In this document: positions 29,301-37,516 of the stretch, piece by piece
Numbering within the stretch: position 1 is the first letter of the stretch
Layout of the letters: the number at the start of each line of letters is the position of its first letter
Source: Sphingopyxis granuli NBRC 100800
GTDB taxonomy: Bacteria > Pseudomonadota > Alphaproteobacteria > Sphingomonadales > Sphingomonadaceae
Assembly (NCBI RefSeq): GCF_001591045.1
Contig: NZ_BCUA01000016.1
Location: forward strand, 1-61,027
DNA: 61,027 nucleotides
Reading direction: 5' to 3'
The notes under the pieces: generated by a model
What the model saw: the letters and a program-made list of their open reading frames with translations, nothing else
What the model was told of the DNA's origin: nothing
Databases searched by the model: none
Position numbers and translations under genes: made by a program

Positions 29301-29438
29301 GCCGATCGCCAACGAGAAGAGCATCGACGGGTCGCGCGGCAACGCATTGAAATCCGCCGGAGCGACGCGGAATTCGTGCATCTTTGCCCGTGCTCGCGTA
29401 GTGGACAGTATGGTGAGCGCAGTCGCCTCAGGCCTCAT
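26319..29438 (-). CDS. hamB: Hachiman helicase HamB
   Basis: A 1039-residue Ski2/Brr2-like SF2 helicase. A helical N-terminal region spans residues 1-250. Walker A is MPTSAGKT (277-284), the DEAH-type box is DEGH (381-384), motif III appears as ISAVIG and motif VI as NLIGRAGRAG. A long alpha-helical C-terminal region follows. Its size and its overlap with a DUF1837 gene identify it as HamB. In Hachiman, HamB surveys DNA and restrains HamA until damage or phage DNA is sensed. It overlaps hamA by 11 bases. Confidence 0.9.
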   Translation of the reverse strand: MRPEATALTILSTTRARAKMHEFRVAPADFNALPRDPSMLFSLAIGILGDVAAAVADTLGAEAAAPAALPQSLGWGEFDEDPQDVLRFASIFFDAYLNAQLDSDLDIEFSLLCAAAYYLAGNVGSATVIIRQMAEPDLDLAGGLGHLVYCILKNRFVPVEAPHAHQAMTRDLLQALSDYFSFETEADGVAAVCRALREYFHRSGSPRELLYADIAGALCALKLRNAARTILPLASGLAPAVWQPALGKPHFPIELWPAQQRIADAGVFAGRSVVIQMPTSAGKTRATEIIIRSAFLSGRAHLAVIVAPYRSLCHDIRGDLVAAFAGENVRLDEASDAYQFDLALDALFANDSVLIVTPEKLLYMLRRAPDLAERIGLVIYDEGHQFDGMTRGPTYELLLTSLRMTLPPAAQIILISAVIGNAPDVAAWLIGDADAVVGAEGLLPTTKSIAFASWQDQRGRLEYVKPEDPAEREYFVPRIIGEIALPLRGKETTQRKFPEKTGGDVGLFLGLHLVRNGSVAIFCGLKASVTKICSRAVDIVDRGVDLDWPIEGSDAAEVEKIRALSEIELGASASATRAAALGIFAHHADTPHGIRLAIEYAMKEGLAKFVICTSTLAQGVNFPLKYLIVTTTRQGADQILVRDFHNLIGRAGRAGMHTEGSVIFSTPSLYEQRQQFGGRWAWDRAVDLLDAQNAEPSRSSILAVFDAYQQRQPPIALEIHPEWLDLAFADAARINEVVAAALAAQPNISEREFRRFIEGRARAVQNVAAFLVANMTFSQGEDAAARAGELAANTLAYHLADEETRVRLIEVFRSIGDSIAANTDGDQRALIRRSPLPPAAIAELKNWLNENLAILQTALQENRLFAEIFPLALRFTTSRAIKAISVQTIIPRALREWVAGRSYAVIFDALVEANVRVGRDHVTVEDAVALCESGFGFDVAMIIASIADLTEEVDEALHGGVGLLQKQVKYGLTERAMIAFHEAGFADRHVASLLGVVWGDVIDRQGVRAACQQEELMRAVLAHMPSYFVGVAAELGGWG

Positions 29439-30243
29439 CAGCGGCCCTCTCGTAAAGGGCGTGCACCAGCTTCATCAGGGACGGCCCGCGTATCACAAGG
29501 AGGCGCAGATTCTCTTGGTTGAAATGTGCCGCGCCGTCGGTCGCTCCAAGATTGGTTTCGGCGCAGACAACCTCGTCGAGAATTGCGGCCGCGCCGTTGA
29601 TCCGGCGAAAGGGTCGGTCGGCCTGGTTCTGAAATCGCTCGACCTTGCGGGCATCGCCAATCGCGCCGCGATCGAAGAAGCGCCGTTTTATGGCATTGAG
29701 GCTCATGCTCTCGCGCAGCCTGTCCTTTATGCTGTCGTCGATCGCGTCTTGGAGCCGATTGGCTCCGCTCGCGGACATTCCGGATTTTGACTCGAAGACA
29801 AAAAGCTCGTCCGCGGGACCGGGATTATCCTCGTCTGCGAATTTGAATCCAATGACATCACACCCCTTAGTCGAATCATTACGGTTCCAACGATCTTGGT
29901 AACGCAGTTCGCGAGGACACCAATATCCCAGGAAATACTCGATGAAGTCTGCGACGATAATCTCGCCAAAATCTCCTGATCTGAGGCTCGGCCCCGGTGC
30001 CACCTTCGCATCGGGGAAAAGAATTGTGCGCAGGTAGTCTGAATGACCAAGGCCCGTTCCGCCCGCCATGAATGGCAGGTCGGCATCAGTTATGTAATGT
30101 GCACGAAAATGCCTCGCCCAATCCGCCAAGATTTGAGCATCATCTTGCGGATTGAGCTCCCAAATTTCGATTTCCCGGCCGCAAGCGCTCACCTGACGTT
30201 CGCCAGAGTCAACTAGCCAGTTCATATGGCCCGGTGTTGCCAT
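29428..30243 (-). CDS. hamA: Hachiman nuclease HamA (DUF1837)
   Basis: A 271-residue DUF1837 protein. A PD-(D/E)XK-type site is visible: GDFGE (90-94), then RWNRNDSTKGCDVIGF with D129, then E151-S-K153. Paired with HamB, HamA degrades DNA broadly once released, an abortive-type defence. The ATG at 30243 follows GGTGAGG; an in-frame start at 30264 is less likely. Catalytic residues look intact. The first gene of the hamA-hamB unit. The 230 bases upstream to the GIY-YIG gene hold no supported gene and presumably its promoter. Confidence 0.9.
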   Translation of the reverse strand: MATPGHMNWLVDSGERQVSACGREIEIWELNPQDDAQILADWARHFRAHYITDADLPFMAGGTGLGHSDYLRTILFPDAKVAPGPSLRSGDFGEIIVADFIEYFLGYWCPRELRYQDRWNRNDSTKGCDVIGFKFADEDNPGPADELFVFESKSGMSASGANRLQDAIDDSIKDRLRESMSLNAIKRRFFDRGAIGDARKVERFQNQADRPFRRINGAAAILDEVVCAETNLGATDGAAHFNQENLRLLVIRGPSLMKLVHALYERAADEA

Positions 30244-30499
30244 GATCCTCACCCCCTCCCACAACCGATGGACTAGAGCGCCACTTGGCCTAAAGACAAT
30301 AATAGCAGCATGTTACGAAAGAAACTCAGGGAATAACGCGACAGTCAACTCCCCGAACCAGCTTCGAATTCGCGCAAACCGAACGGCTTCCACACTGCAC
30401 GCGACCGTGGTGGTCGCATCGCAAAAAGATTACTCCCTTACGTGACAGCAATTGACCAAGTGTCCTTTCTCACGGGCTCGACCGTCGTCCGCTCCTGGC

Positions 30500-31702
30500 T
30501 TAGTGGGGGTCCTGCGGGACCAGTCGAGCGGCTTCGCGATCGTATTTCATCCCGGTTAAAGAGCCATCTCCTATACGATCGACAATTTGGTCGATCACTC
30601 CAAGGGGAACGAGAAACCATTCGCGAGGGCGGCTCATCTTACCGAAGCGATCTGGAATTTCAGCGTCAAAACGAACGCTATCAAGGACGCGGTGAATCAG
30701 GCGCTCCAGTGCCGGCCGGTCCACATCGAAAAGTTTGTAGGTTGCTACGATCTCGACATCCGCAAGTAAGAATGTCGTGTCGTCAGCGGCGCCGGCGATG
30801 CGCGTCTCCACCGAGCCGCCGGTGATGCCAATCTTATGGATCAGGTTCCGGTGCGCGGCGATGGTCGGATGGGTGGAACGGCTACGCAGGACGTAGAGGG
30901 TCCCCGTGGGAAGATAGTCACACTCGTCGGCGACGTCCGAAACCGCAGCGAAAAGCGGCCCGGCGGTAGGTTCAGATATCCGTCTGCCGCCTTCGTCCTT
31001 GTAAAGCGCGCGCTGTAACGACCAGCGCAGCAGGTCGCTCTCGGTTCCGTTCGAATAAATTACCCGCAATCGGGCATCATTCTGTCCGTTAGCCGCCTTA
31101 ATCGGTTCGCCGATAATTTCGGCCACATATGCGAGTTGGCCGCGCAAGATGAAGAAATCCCTGACATCAATGCTCGCATCGCGACCAAACCGGCGCGACG
31201 CACGGATGCCGTCCTCCAAATCCGCTTGAACCTTTTCGAACAGGGGCCTGAAAGTCTCGAAATCCTCGCACCGCTTTGCAGTGGCAATTTCCTCGGCCGC
31301 CTTACGTTCGGCATTCGACCGGACATTGCGCAACTGCGTGATGTTGGCTTCCGGCCCCGCCTCAACGGCCAGCTCGGCAAGGAGGTCGCTGTCGTCCAGC
31401 GCCTCAACCGGAGTTGCGTTGTCATCCACGCCCTCCAGCAAACCGTGCACATCAATGTCGGCTAGGAGAACGTGGAATTCCGGTTGGGCGCGCAAGCGAT
31501 CGAGCCGCACGGCATAAAGCCGTTCGAATATATCGCGATCTTCGCCGTGCTGGGGCACACGACCGTGCTCCTCGCGAAACTTCACGATATCCTCGAAACC
31601 GGCGATCACGCGCTCTTCACGCGGTGTGCGCGCACGAACCTTCTTGGGCGCAAGATCGACGCCGAGTTCAGCAAGAATGTCATCGTCGGACATCTCAGCC
31701 AT
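30500..31702 (-). CDS. GIY-YIG nuclease (T5orf172-type), last gene of the methyltransferase operon
   Basis: A 400-residue protein. The C-terminal GIY-YIG domain has GTLYVL (267-272), KIGIT (290-294), R301 and catalytic-type E333 in ALERLIH, matching the T5orf172/MUG113 branch. The N-terminus carries a helicase-associated-like segment IVKFREEHGRVPQHGEDRDIFERLYAVRLDRL (39-70). The short motif DD(I/L)LAEL appears twice (about 7-12 and 106-111). It overlaps the helicase by 8 bases (ATGGCTGA). The likely role is DNA cleavage in a restriction-like system; this is inference from context. Confidence 0.82.
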   Translation of the reverse strand: MAEMSDDDILAELGVDLAPKKVRARTPREERVIAGFEDIVKFREEHGRVPQHGEDRDIFERLYAVRLDRLRAQPEFHVLLADIDVHGLLEGVDDNATPVEALDDSDLLAELAVEAGPEANITQLRNVRSNAERKAAEEIATAKRCEDFETFRPLFEKVQADLEDGIRASRRFGRDASIDVRDFFILRGQLAYVAEIIGEPIKAANGQNDARLRVIYSNGTESDLLRWSLQRALYKDEGGRRISEPTAGPLFAAVSDVADECDYLPTGTLYVLRSRSTHPTIAAHRNLIHKIGITGGSVETRIAGAADDTTFLLADVEIVATYKLFDVDRPALERLIHRVLDSVRFDAEIPDRFGKMSRPREWFLVPLGVIDQIVDRIGDGSLTGMKYDREAARLVPQDPH

Positions 31703-33767
31703 TGGTAGCCGCCTTCGCCTTGAAGCGCGCAAACGCAGCGACACCATCCGCCAACTGACGCTCCCACGGATCCTGCGACGTGATCTCGGGCGAGCGCCCG
31801 CGCTCGCGCTTCCACTGGACCGCGCGAACCGCGAAAGCCCTCGCCTCCTCTTCAGTCAGCGTGCTTTTACGAGCGGAGATCGCTGCCTGCACTTGCCGCA
31901 ACGTTCCCTCATTCATAGCCCTAGCGAGAATGGCGTATGCTGCATCGAAGGGGTTGATCCGATCGATCAGGTCGATGTCGAGCTCGCGCACATTCATAAA
32001 TTTGCGAACGCCATCGACGAACGAGGTGTTCACCTTCAGCTCGCCATCATCGCCCTCGGTCACGCTTTCGGTGACGATTTTTGCCGCTTGTTGCGTGATG
32101 TTCAGCGCGGCGATCGCGTGCTGGCGAATGGCTTCCTGATCGGTTTCGCTGAGCTCAGGATAGCGTTCGCGCACGATCTTGCCCATCCGAACCTGAGTCA
32201 GTTCCTCTGGCACGACCTCTGGATCGAACAGGCCGCGCTCGATCGCCTGCTTATCTTGGATGAAGCTGGTGATCACCTCGTTGATGTCCTCGGCGCAAAT
32301 GCGCTTAGCCTCCACCGAGCTGGGCTCAACCAGATCCTTGAGTTCAAAGTGGAACTGCCCACGCTCGTCGTTGAAACCTACGTTGGTTTTGCCTTCCTGA
32401 TAGCCGTCCGGGCCATAGTCGTATCCATCCTTCGGCCCGACATCCTTCGGCGTGAACTCAAAGCGCGGCGCCAACACCTGCTCCATCAGCAGGCTGGCGG
32501 CGATGGCCTTCAGCGTATCGTTAACAGCCTCGGCGACCACGTCATCGGCGGCAGCCGGTTCGGCGATGAGGTTGGTGAAGCGTGCGACGGACTTGCCGGG
32601 TGCATCACGCGTGGCACGGCCGATGATCTGGATGACCTCAGTCAGGCTCGATCGATAACCAACGGTTAGCGCATGCTCACACCATATCCAGTCAAAGCCT
32701 TCCTTCGCCATGCCCAGGGCGATGATCACGTCGACATAATCACGGTTCTTGCGCGCCTCCGGGCTTTTCAATGCCGTCGATACGCGGTCGCGTTTCGACG
32801 GCTCGTCGTCGACTAGATCGGCGACGCGGATGATCTTGCCTTCCGCAGTTTCGATCAGGTGGAAGCCGGTCGCATCATCCGTGCCTTTCCAAGTGCCGAG
32901 ATGATCCATTATCTCCTCGACCTCGCGGTGCTTGTCCTTGGTGCTCTCCCGGCTGTTCACGCTGGGAATATGAACGATCGTCTTGACCGCCGGATCGAGC
33001 AGATCGTTGATCTTGTCGATATAGCGGCCGGTGTAGAAGCTGTAGGCGATGTCCAGTGTCTTCAGCCACTGATAGCCGTTGAGCTGCTCATAATAAGTGT
33101 AGGTGACGGTGGTGAACTTCGCCTCGTCCTCGGGCGTCAGCACCGCCACGGAATCGCCGCGAAAATAGCTGCCAGTCATCGCGACTAGATGCACCTTGTC
33201 TCGTGCGATCAGCTGGCCGAGCTGCGCTCCCAACCTGTTGTCCGGATTGGCGGAGACGTGGTGGAATTCGTCCACCGCGATCAGCCGGCCGTCGAATGCC
33301 TCTATTCCGAGTTCTTCGATAGCAAAGCGGAAGGTGGCATGGGTGCACACTAGCACCTTGTCGTCACTCGCCAAGAACTCGCCAACCGCCTTTACCTTGG
33401 ACTTGGCGACCTTGACGTCGTCGGCGCCGGGGACGTTGCACAGGTTCCAGTGCGGCTTCACCTTCCAGTCCGCCCAGAAGCCGTATGTGCTCAGCGGCTC
33501 GTCGGCGAAGCTGGCGCCGATGGACCGTTCCGGCACGACGATGATCGCTTGCTTCACGTCCTGATTCGTCAGCTTGTCGAGCGCGATGAACATCAAGGCT
33601 CGAGACTTGCCCGATGCCGGGGGTGATTTGATCAGCAAATACTGCTCGCCGCGATGTGCATAGGCACGCGCCTGCATCGGCCGCATGCCGAGTTCGTTGG
33701 CACTTGTCGAGGCACCAGAATGTGCGGTGACGAGACGGACGGCCGGGATGGGGCGGTCTTCAGTCAT
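31695..33767 (-). CDS. SF2 DEAD/DEAH-type helicase of the methyltransferase operon
   Basis: A 690-residue SF2 helicase. Walker A is SPPASGKS (48-55), Walker B DEFH (166-169), motif III is MTGSY, and motif VI QIIGRATRD. The C-terminal tail (AVQWKRERGRSPEITSQDPWERQLADGVA) resembles the N-terminal segment of the downstream GIY-YIG protein. No nuclease motif is seen. By analogy with type I and III restriction it would translocate on unmodified DNA. It is joined to the small gene upstream (ATGA) and to the nuclease downstream (8-base overlap). Confidence 0.88.
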   Translation of the reverse strand: MTEDRPIPAVRLVTAHSGASTSANELGMRPMQARAYAHRGEQYLLIKSPPASGKSRALMFIALDKLTNQDVKQAIIVVPERSIGASFADEPLSTYGFWADWKVKPHWNLCNVPGADDVKVAKSKVKAVGEFLASDDKVLVCTHATFRFAIEELGIEAFDGRLIAVDEFHHVSANPDNRLGAQLGQLIARDKVHLVAMTGSYFRGDSVAVLTPEDEAKFTTVTYTYYEQLNGYQWLKTLDIAYSFYTGRYIDKINDLLDPAVKTIVHIPSVNSRESTKDKHREVEEIMDHLGTWKGTDDATGFHLIETAEGKIIRVADLVDDEPSKRDRVSTALKSPEARKNRDYVDVIIALGMAKEGFDWIWCEHALTVGYRSSLTEVIQIIGRATRDAPGKSVARFTNLIAEPAAADDVVAEAVNDTLKAIAASLLMEQVLAPRFEFTPKDVGPKDGYDYGPDGYQEGKTNVGFNDERGQFHFELKDLVEPSSVEAKRICAEDINEVITSFIQDKQAIERGLFDPEVVPEELTQVRMGKIVRERYPELSETDQEAIRQHAIAALNITQQAAKIVTESVTEGDDGELKVNTSFVDGVRKFMNVRELDIDLIDRINPFDAAYAILARAMNEGTLRQVQAAISARKSTLTEEEARAFAVRAVQWKRERGRSPEITSQDPWERQLADGVAAFARFKAKAATNG

Positions 33768-34111
33768 TGAGACCCCAGCTCCGTCTTCTCGCGCACGACG
33801 AATTGATAGACCTCACCATCCTCCAAGTCTTTCATGTAAAATGTTGCTCCCAAGTCGAGCGCAATGCCAAAGATTTGCATCTCTGAAACACATTCTTCGC
33901 GGTCATCCTCGGGGTCCTGGCCAAAAAGCACCGTGCCGTCTGGCTTGAAGACAACAGGGCGTAGCCACGCATTTCCCTTAAGTGTGCCCCACCAACCCGC
34001 GAATGGAATGTGCATGGCAATTTGGGACTTTGCATCCAACGGCGCTGTTACGATCAAAGGCGCAGGATCTTCGTAATGAATTTGATCGAAGCGGATACGA
34101 TACCATTTCAT
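33764..34111 (-). CDS. Unknown 115-residue subunit between methyltransferase and helicase
   Basis: Not recognised. A small, acidic, beta-rich protein with many aromatic residues (MKWYRIRFDQIHYEDPAP, FAGWWGTLKGNAWLRPVVF) and a C-terminal strand-like EDGEVYQFVVREK. It overlaps both neighbours by exactly four bases (ATGA at each end), so it is firmly inside the operon. Translational coupling on both sides argues for a stoichiometric partner rather than a passenger. It could be a specificity, inhibitor or regulatory subunit. Confidence 0.7.
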   Translation of the reverse strand: MKWYRIRFDQIHYEDPAPLIVTAPLDAKSQIAMHIPFAGWWGTLKGNAWLRPVVFKPDGTVLFGQDPEDDREECVSEMQIFGIALDLGATFYMKDLEDGEVYQFVVREKTELGSQ

Positions 34112-36954
34112 GCGACTTTACTCTTTTTTGTAGCCATGCCCTTGGTCCCGGCGTTTGCGGTCATTTTAGTGTAGAGGTCGAACAACCTTTCTAGCCGTTC
34201 GGTATCGTTGCGGAAGCGGCGGCCGATAAAGATGCGTTCCAGCACTTCGTCATTTTCCTCATGCGCGCGGCGCAGGTCGTCGGGCATCGCGTCGGGATCA
34301 TAGAGGTCGGCGATGGTCGCGGGGAAATGCGCCTCCCGCGCCAGCAGGATATTTTCCGCCGTGCGGGTGAGGTCGGCCTTGTCCTGCTCGGTCAGCTTCG
34401 GGACTGGGAAGGTGTTCCAGCCGAGGGTGTTGGAGTAGGAGAACCGCATTTCTAGTCGAGCGCAGACTGCACCAATCCATACCCAGTGCAGGCGAGATGC
34501 AACTAATGCGAGGTTCCAGAGCGGCGCATCGTGGATGGCGAAGCACTTGAAACTGACTACGGCGGGCGCCGCGATGAGGTCACACGGCAGATATGGACGG
34601 TTCTCTGAACTGGTCTGCGGAACAGCGATAAAATATTGTTTAGACTCGACTTGGTCGCGAAAGCGATATGGGAATGAAACCAGTGCGCTCGCTGAGGAGT
34701 CATCCGGCTTTGCAACGCGATCGGCGCGAACGGAATCGAACCGACGTTGCAACGTCGGAATAGCTGCCGCCTGTTCGGCGTCGGCATCATTTACCCATAT
34801 GCAAATCCGGGGCGTTCCGTAAATCACTTCAGTCGAGCCATAGTATGGCCGCAAGAAAGCGGCTACTCGACTGTCCTCAATCACCAGCGCGCGCGCTTCT
34901 TGCTGGGAAAGAATCAAATCGGCGGCATAATATGGATGATTGCCGAAATTCATCTTTGCCAAGTTGGACACCGCCACAGACGACGGTTTTACGAATATAT
35001 CCCGCGCTGGTGCCAGATACCCATTGATGTTATCGATCCGGCGTACCGTCGTTCCCTCCGGACCTTCCTCAAAGAGAATGGCAGGTGCTGCGGAGACCGG
35101 TCTTATTCCGACGATGATAACAGTTATTCCTGCGTTGTGTGCCGCAAGATTAGACCATTTGAATGAGGTGTGCGCGAAGCCGATCTGCTGACGAAGCGAC
35201 AATATAAGTGGCCACAAAACGGGCACCTGCCCACCCTGACTAATCGTGTTCGTCGATACGAACGCTGCACCGCCGCCCGTGTGATCCAAGTAGCGTGCGG
35301 CATTTGCAAACCACCCAGCGACATAATCGAGGTTTCCCCAACGTTTGATCAGGGGGGAAAAGACGTGTGCCAAATCTTCCTTTTGAGACGAGGACTGTTT
35401 ATTATAGCCCGCATAAGGCGGGTTCCCGCAAATATACGTCTCAACCCGCCCGCCCTCATCCAGCCCATTGTCCTCCAGCGCCAGCCGCCCGGTCGGCCCG
35501 GCCAGATCGACTTCCTCCGCCAATGTCGCACCGACCGGCGGGCACACCTCCAGCCAGTCGAGTCGCAGCGCGTTGCCGATGGTGATCTGTCCGGTCTTGT
35601 GCAGCGGGAGGACCATCGCGCGCGCCTCCTGCTGACTCAGATACAGGCAATCCGCCTGAAACTCCGCGATCAGCAGCGCGAGCCGGGCGACCTCGGCCGC
35701 GAAGCCCTTAATCTCGATGCCATAAAAGTTGCTAAGCGGGATAGCGCTGCGGCGCTCGGCCAGCTTCAGGCTGGCTTCGCCGCCCAGCCGCGTGACGATC
35801 TCCGCTTCGATCGCGCGCATTTGTTTATACGCGATCACCAGGAAATTGCCCGATCCGCAGGCCGGATCGAATACGCGAATATTGCCCAGTCGCTTGCGCA
35901 GGTTGCGCAGCTTTTGCTTGCTGTCGCCTGCCGCCTCCAACTGCTCGCGCAGATCGTCGAGAAACAGCGGGTTCAGCACTTTCAGGATGTTGGGCACGCT
36001 GGTATAGTGCATGCCCAGCTCGCCGCGCTCGTCATCTTCGGCCACCGCCTGGATCATCGATCCGAAAATATCCGGGTTGATCTCTTTCCAGTCGAGTTCG
36101 CCCGCGCGCAGCAGATAGGCGCGGGCTGTTCGGCTGAAGCGCGGTGCGTCCACTGCGCCGGTGAACAGCCCGCCGTTCACATAGGGAAAGGCATCGGCAT
36201 AAGGGCGAATGTTCGCCGCTTGGCGATAACGGGGGTCTAGATTACCCTCATGCGTGACGGGCGTATCCATTGCACGGAATAGCTCGGTCAGCACCTCATG
36301 CGTGTTGCCCCACTGTTCTTCGCCGCTGCCGTGGGCGGCGTGGCTCATCTGGGTGATGGTCTCGGTGAACTGATGCTCGCGGAAAATGCCAGTGTCTTCG
36401 GCGAAGAAACAGAAGATCAGCCGTGCCATGAACTGGTTGAGCTCGTGCCGCCGATCCTCGGTTGCCCAGTCCGGATTGTCCTTCAGCAACTCGACGTAGA
36501 GCTTGTTGAGCCGTCCCGTAGCCTTAACGTCGATGGGGTTGTTCTTGATCTCCTTGACCGTCGAGATTCCAGCGAGCGGCAGGAACATCGCGAAGTGGCG
36601 TGGCAGATCAGCATAGGCGCAGGCGACGACGTCGCCGCCGATCAGGTCCTCGGCCTCGACCGTTTCGCCATCAGTGGCGATGAGGAACTTCGCCTTTGCA
36701 CTCGCCGTCTTGGGGCTGGCGCGTAGCCGAGCGAGCGTTTCGGCAACCTCGCCCGCGGGCGCGATGCCGATATGGATGTTGTTGCGCTGGAGCACGCCGC
36801 CGACGTCAGACTGATTGGTATCGCCCTTGCGCAGGCGGTCGACGGTCGCCTTCTTGGCGCCGAACGCAGTGATGAACTGGAATGGGAACTCGGCCGCGTC
36901 AAACGGCTGTAGAACGAGGTCTGATACGGCTTCTTCAATTTCTACAGCGTTCAT
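34108..36954 (-). CDS. MmeI-like class I DNA methyltransferase (N6-adenine type)
   Basis: A 948-residue DNA methyltransferase. SAM motif I is DPACGSGNF (363-371). Catalytic motif IV is NPPY (511-514), typical of N6-adenine or N4-cytosine methylation. A target-recognition-like region lies at about 700-880. The first 330 residues are a helical region as in MmeI-type proteins, but no convincing D..ExK nuclease site is seen, so it may modify only. It is the first gene of the four-gene operon. Paired palindromes lie 75-105 bases upstream. Confidence 0.88.
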   Translation of the reverse strand: MNAVEIEEAVSDLVLQPFDAAEFPFQFITAFGAKKATVDRLRKGDTNQSDVGGVLQRNNIHIGIAPAGEVAETLARLRASPKTASAKAKFLIATDGETVEAEDLIGGDVVACAYADLPRHFAMFLPLAGISTVKEIKNNPIDVKATGRLNKLYVELLKDNPDWATEDRRHELNQFMARLIFCFFAEDTGIFREHQFTETITQMSHAAHGSGEEQWGNTHEVLTELFRAMDTPVTHEGNLDPRYRQAANIRPYADAFPYVNGGLFTGAVDAPRFSRTARAYLLRAGELDWKEINPDIFGSMIQAVAEDDERGELGMHYTSVPNILKVLNPLFLDDLREQLEAAGDSKQKLRNLRKRLGNIRVFDPACGSGNFLVIAYKQMRAIEAEIVTRLGGEASLKLAERRSAIPLSNFYGIEIKGFAAEVARLALLIAEFQADCLYLSQQEARAMVLPLHKTGQITIGNALRLDWLEVCPPVGATLAEEVDLAGPTGRLALEDNGLDEGGRVETYICGNPPYAGYNKQSSSQKEDLAHVFSPLIKRWGNLDYVAGWFANAARYLDHTGGGAAFVSTNTISQGGQVPVLWPLILSLRQQIGFAHTSFKWSNLAAHNAGITVIIVGIRPVSAAPAILFEEGPEGTTVRRIDNINGYLAPARDIFVKPSSVAVSNLAKMNFGNHPYYAADLILSQQEARALVIEDSRVAAFLRPYYGSTEVIYGTPRICIWVNDADAEQAAAIPTLQRRFDSVRADRVAKPDDSSASALVSFPYRFRDQVESKQYFIAVPQTSSENRPYLPCDLIAAPAVVSFKCFAIHDAPLWNLALVASRLHWVWIGAVCARLEMRFSYSNTLGWNTFPVPKLTEQDKADLTRTAENILLAREAHFPATIADLYDPDAMPDDLRRAHEENDEVLERIFIGRRFRNDTERLERLFDLYTKMTANAGTKGMATKKSKVA

Positions 36955-37028
36955 AAGGGCTCGATCGACGAATCAGAAAATTCTCAGCGCGGAGTGGACG
37001 GGCTAGGACTACCCTGTTGGAAAGGCCT

Positions 37029-37060
37029 CGTCACGCGGTGACGCTGCCATTGGCGGCAGC
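37029..37060. promoter_or_regulatory. Two adjacent perfect hairpins upstream of the methyltransferase operon
   Basis: CGTCAC-GCG-GTGACG (37029-37043) and GCTGCC-ATTGGC-GGCAGC (37043-37060) abut and share one base. They lie between the 141-residue gene and the methyltransferase start, on the transcribed side of both. There is no T-run, so they may be an operator or a processing site rather than an intrinsic terminator. Confidence 0.5.
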
Positions 37061-37079
37061 AGAATTAGATCGAGATTTA

Positions 37080-37505
37080 TCACGCAATTTCAATCCAGTT
37101 TGGCAACAGTGTCACGATTAATCCAATGTAATCATTCTCCACCTCGAGGATGGTGCCGCAACCTTTAAGAAAGTCATTTTTCTCGCCAAATTCAATCAGA
37201 TCGTTCAACGCTTTTCCTGCTCCGGCAATATCAGAGCATGCCACCTCCGGAATGGAAACATTTGGCAACCAGAAAATGGAATCTCCAAGCATGTTATCAT
37301 AATAGGAGAAATCTGCTCGCTCTATATTGATATAAATGCATCCATTCTCTGACGTAAATTCAGCCTCAAGCGTTCCAACATTGTCGTATATCGATATGCT
37401 GGAATTCATTTCTTGAGCGTTGATAAATGCCAAGCTCTCGACGAACTTATTTAAATCCACACCTCTAACGCTGAGGAATCTAACAGAAACTTCAGAAATT
37501 TTCAT
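37080..37505 (-). CDS. AT-rich orphan gene, 141 residues
   Basis: Not recognised. The protein starts MKISEVSVRFLSVRGVDLNKF and ends WIEIA. It is acidic and beta-rich, with no signal peptide or membrane segment, and looks like small immunity or immunity-like proteins, though this is only an impression. Base composition is far more AT-rich than every neighbour, with codons such as ata, aat and ttt, suggesting recent acquisition from an AT-rich donor. AAAGG precedes the ATG at 37505. It lies between the sigma-like gene and the methyltransferase operon. Confidence 0.65.
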   Translation of the reverse strand: MKISEVSVRFLSVRGVDLNKFVESLAFINAQEMNSSISIYDNVGTLEAEFTSENGCIYINIERADFSYYDNMLGDSIFWLPNVSIPEVACSDIAGAGKALNDLIEFGEKNDFLKGCGTILEVENDYIGLIVTLLPNWIEIA

Positions 37506-37516
37506 AATGCTGCCTT

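Noticed and set aside
34108..36954. BREX (PglX) or DISARM methyltransferase
   Set aside because: No PglZ, BrxC or DISARM drmABC partners are present, and the neighbouring helicase and GIY-YIG genes do not match those systems.
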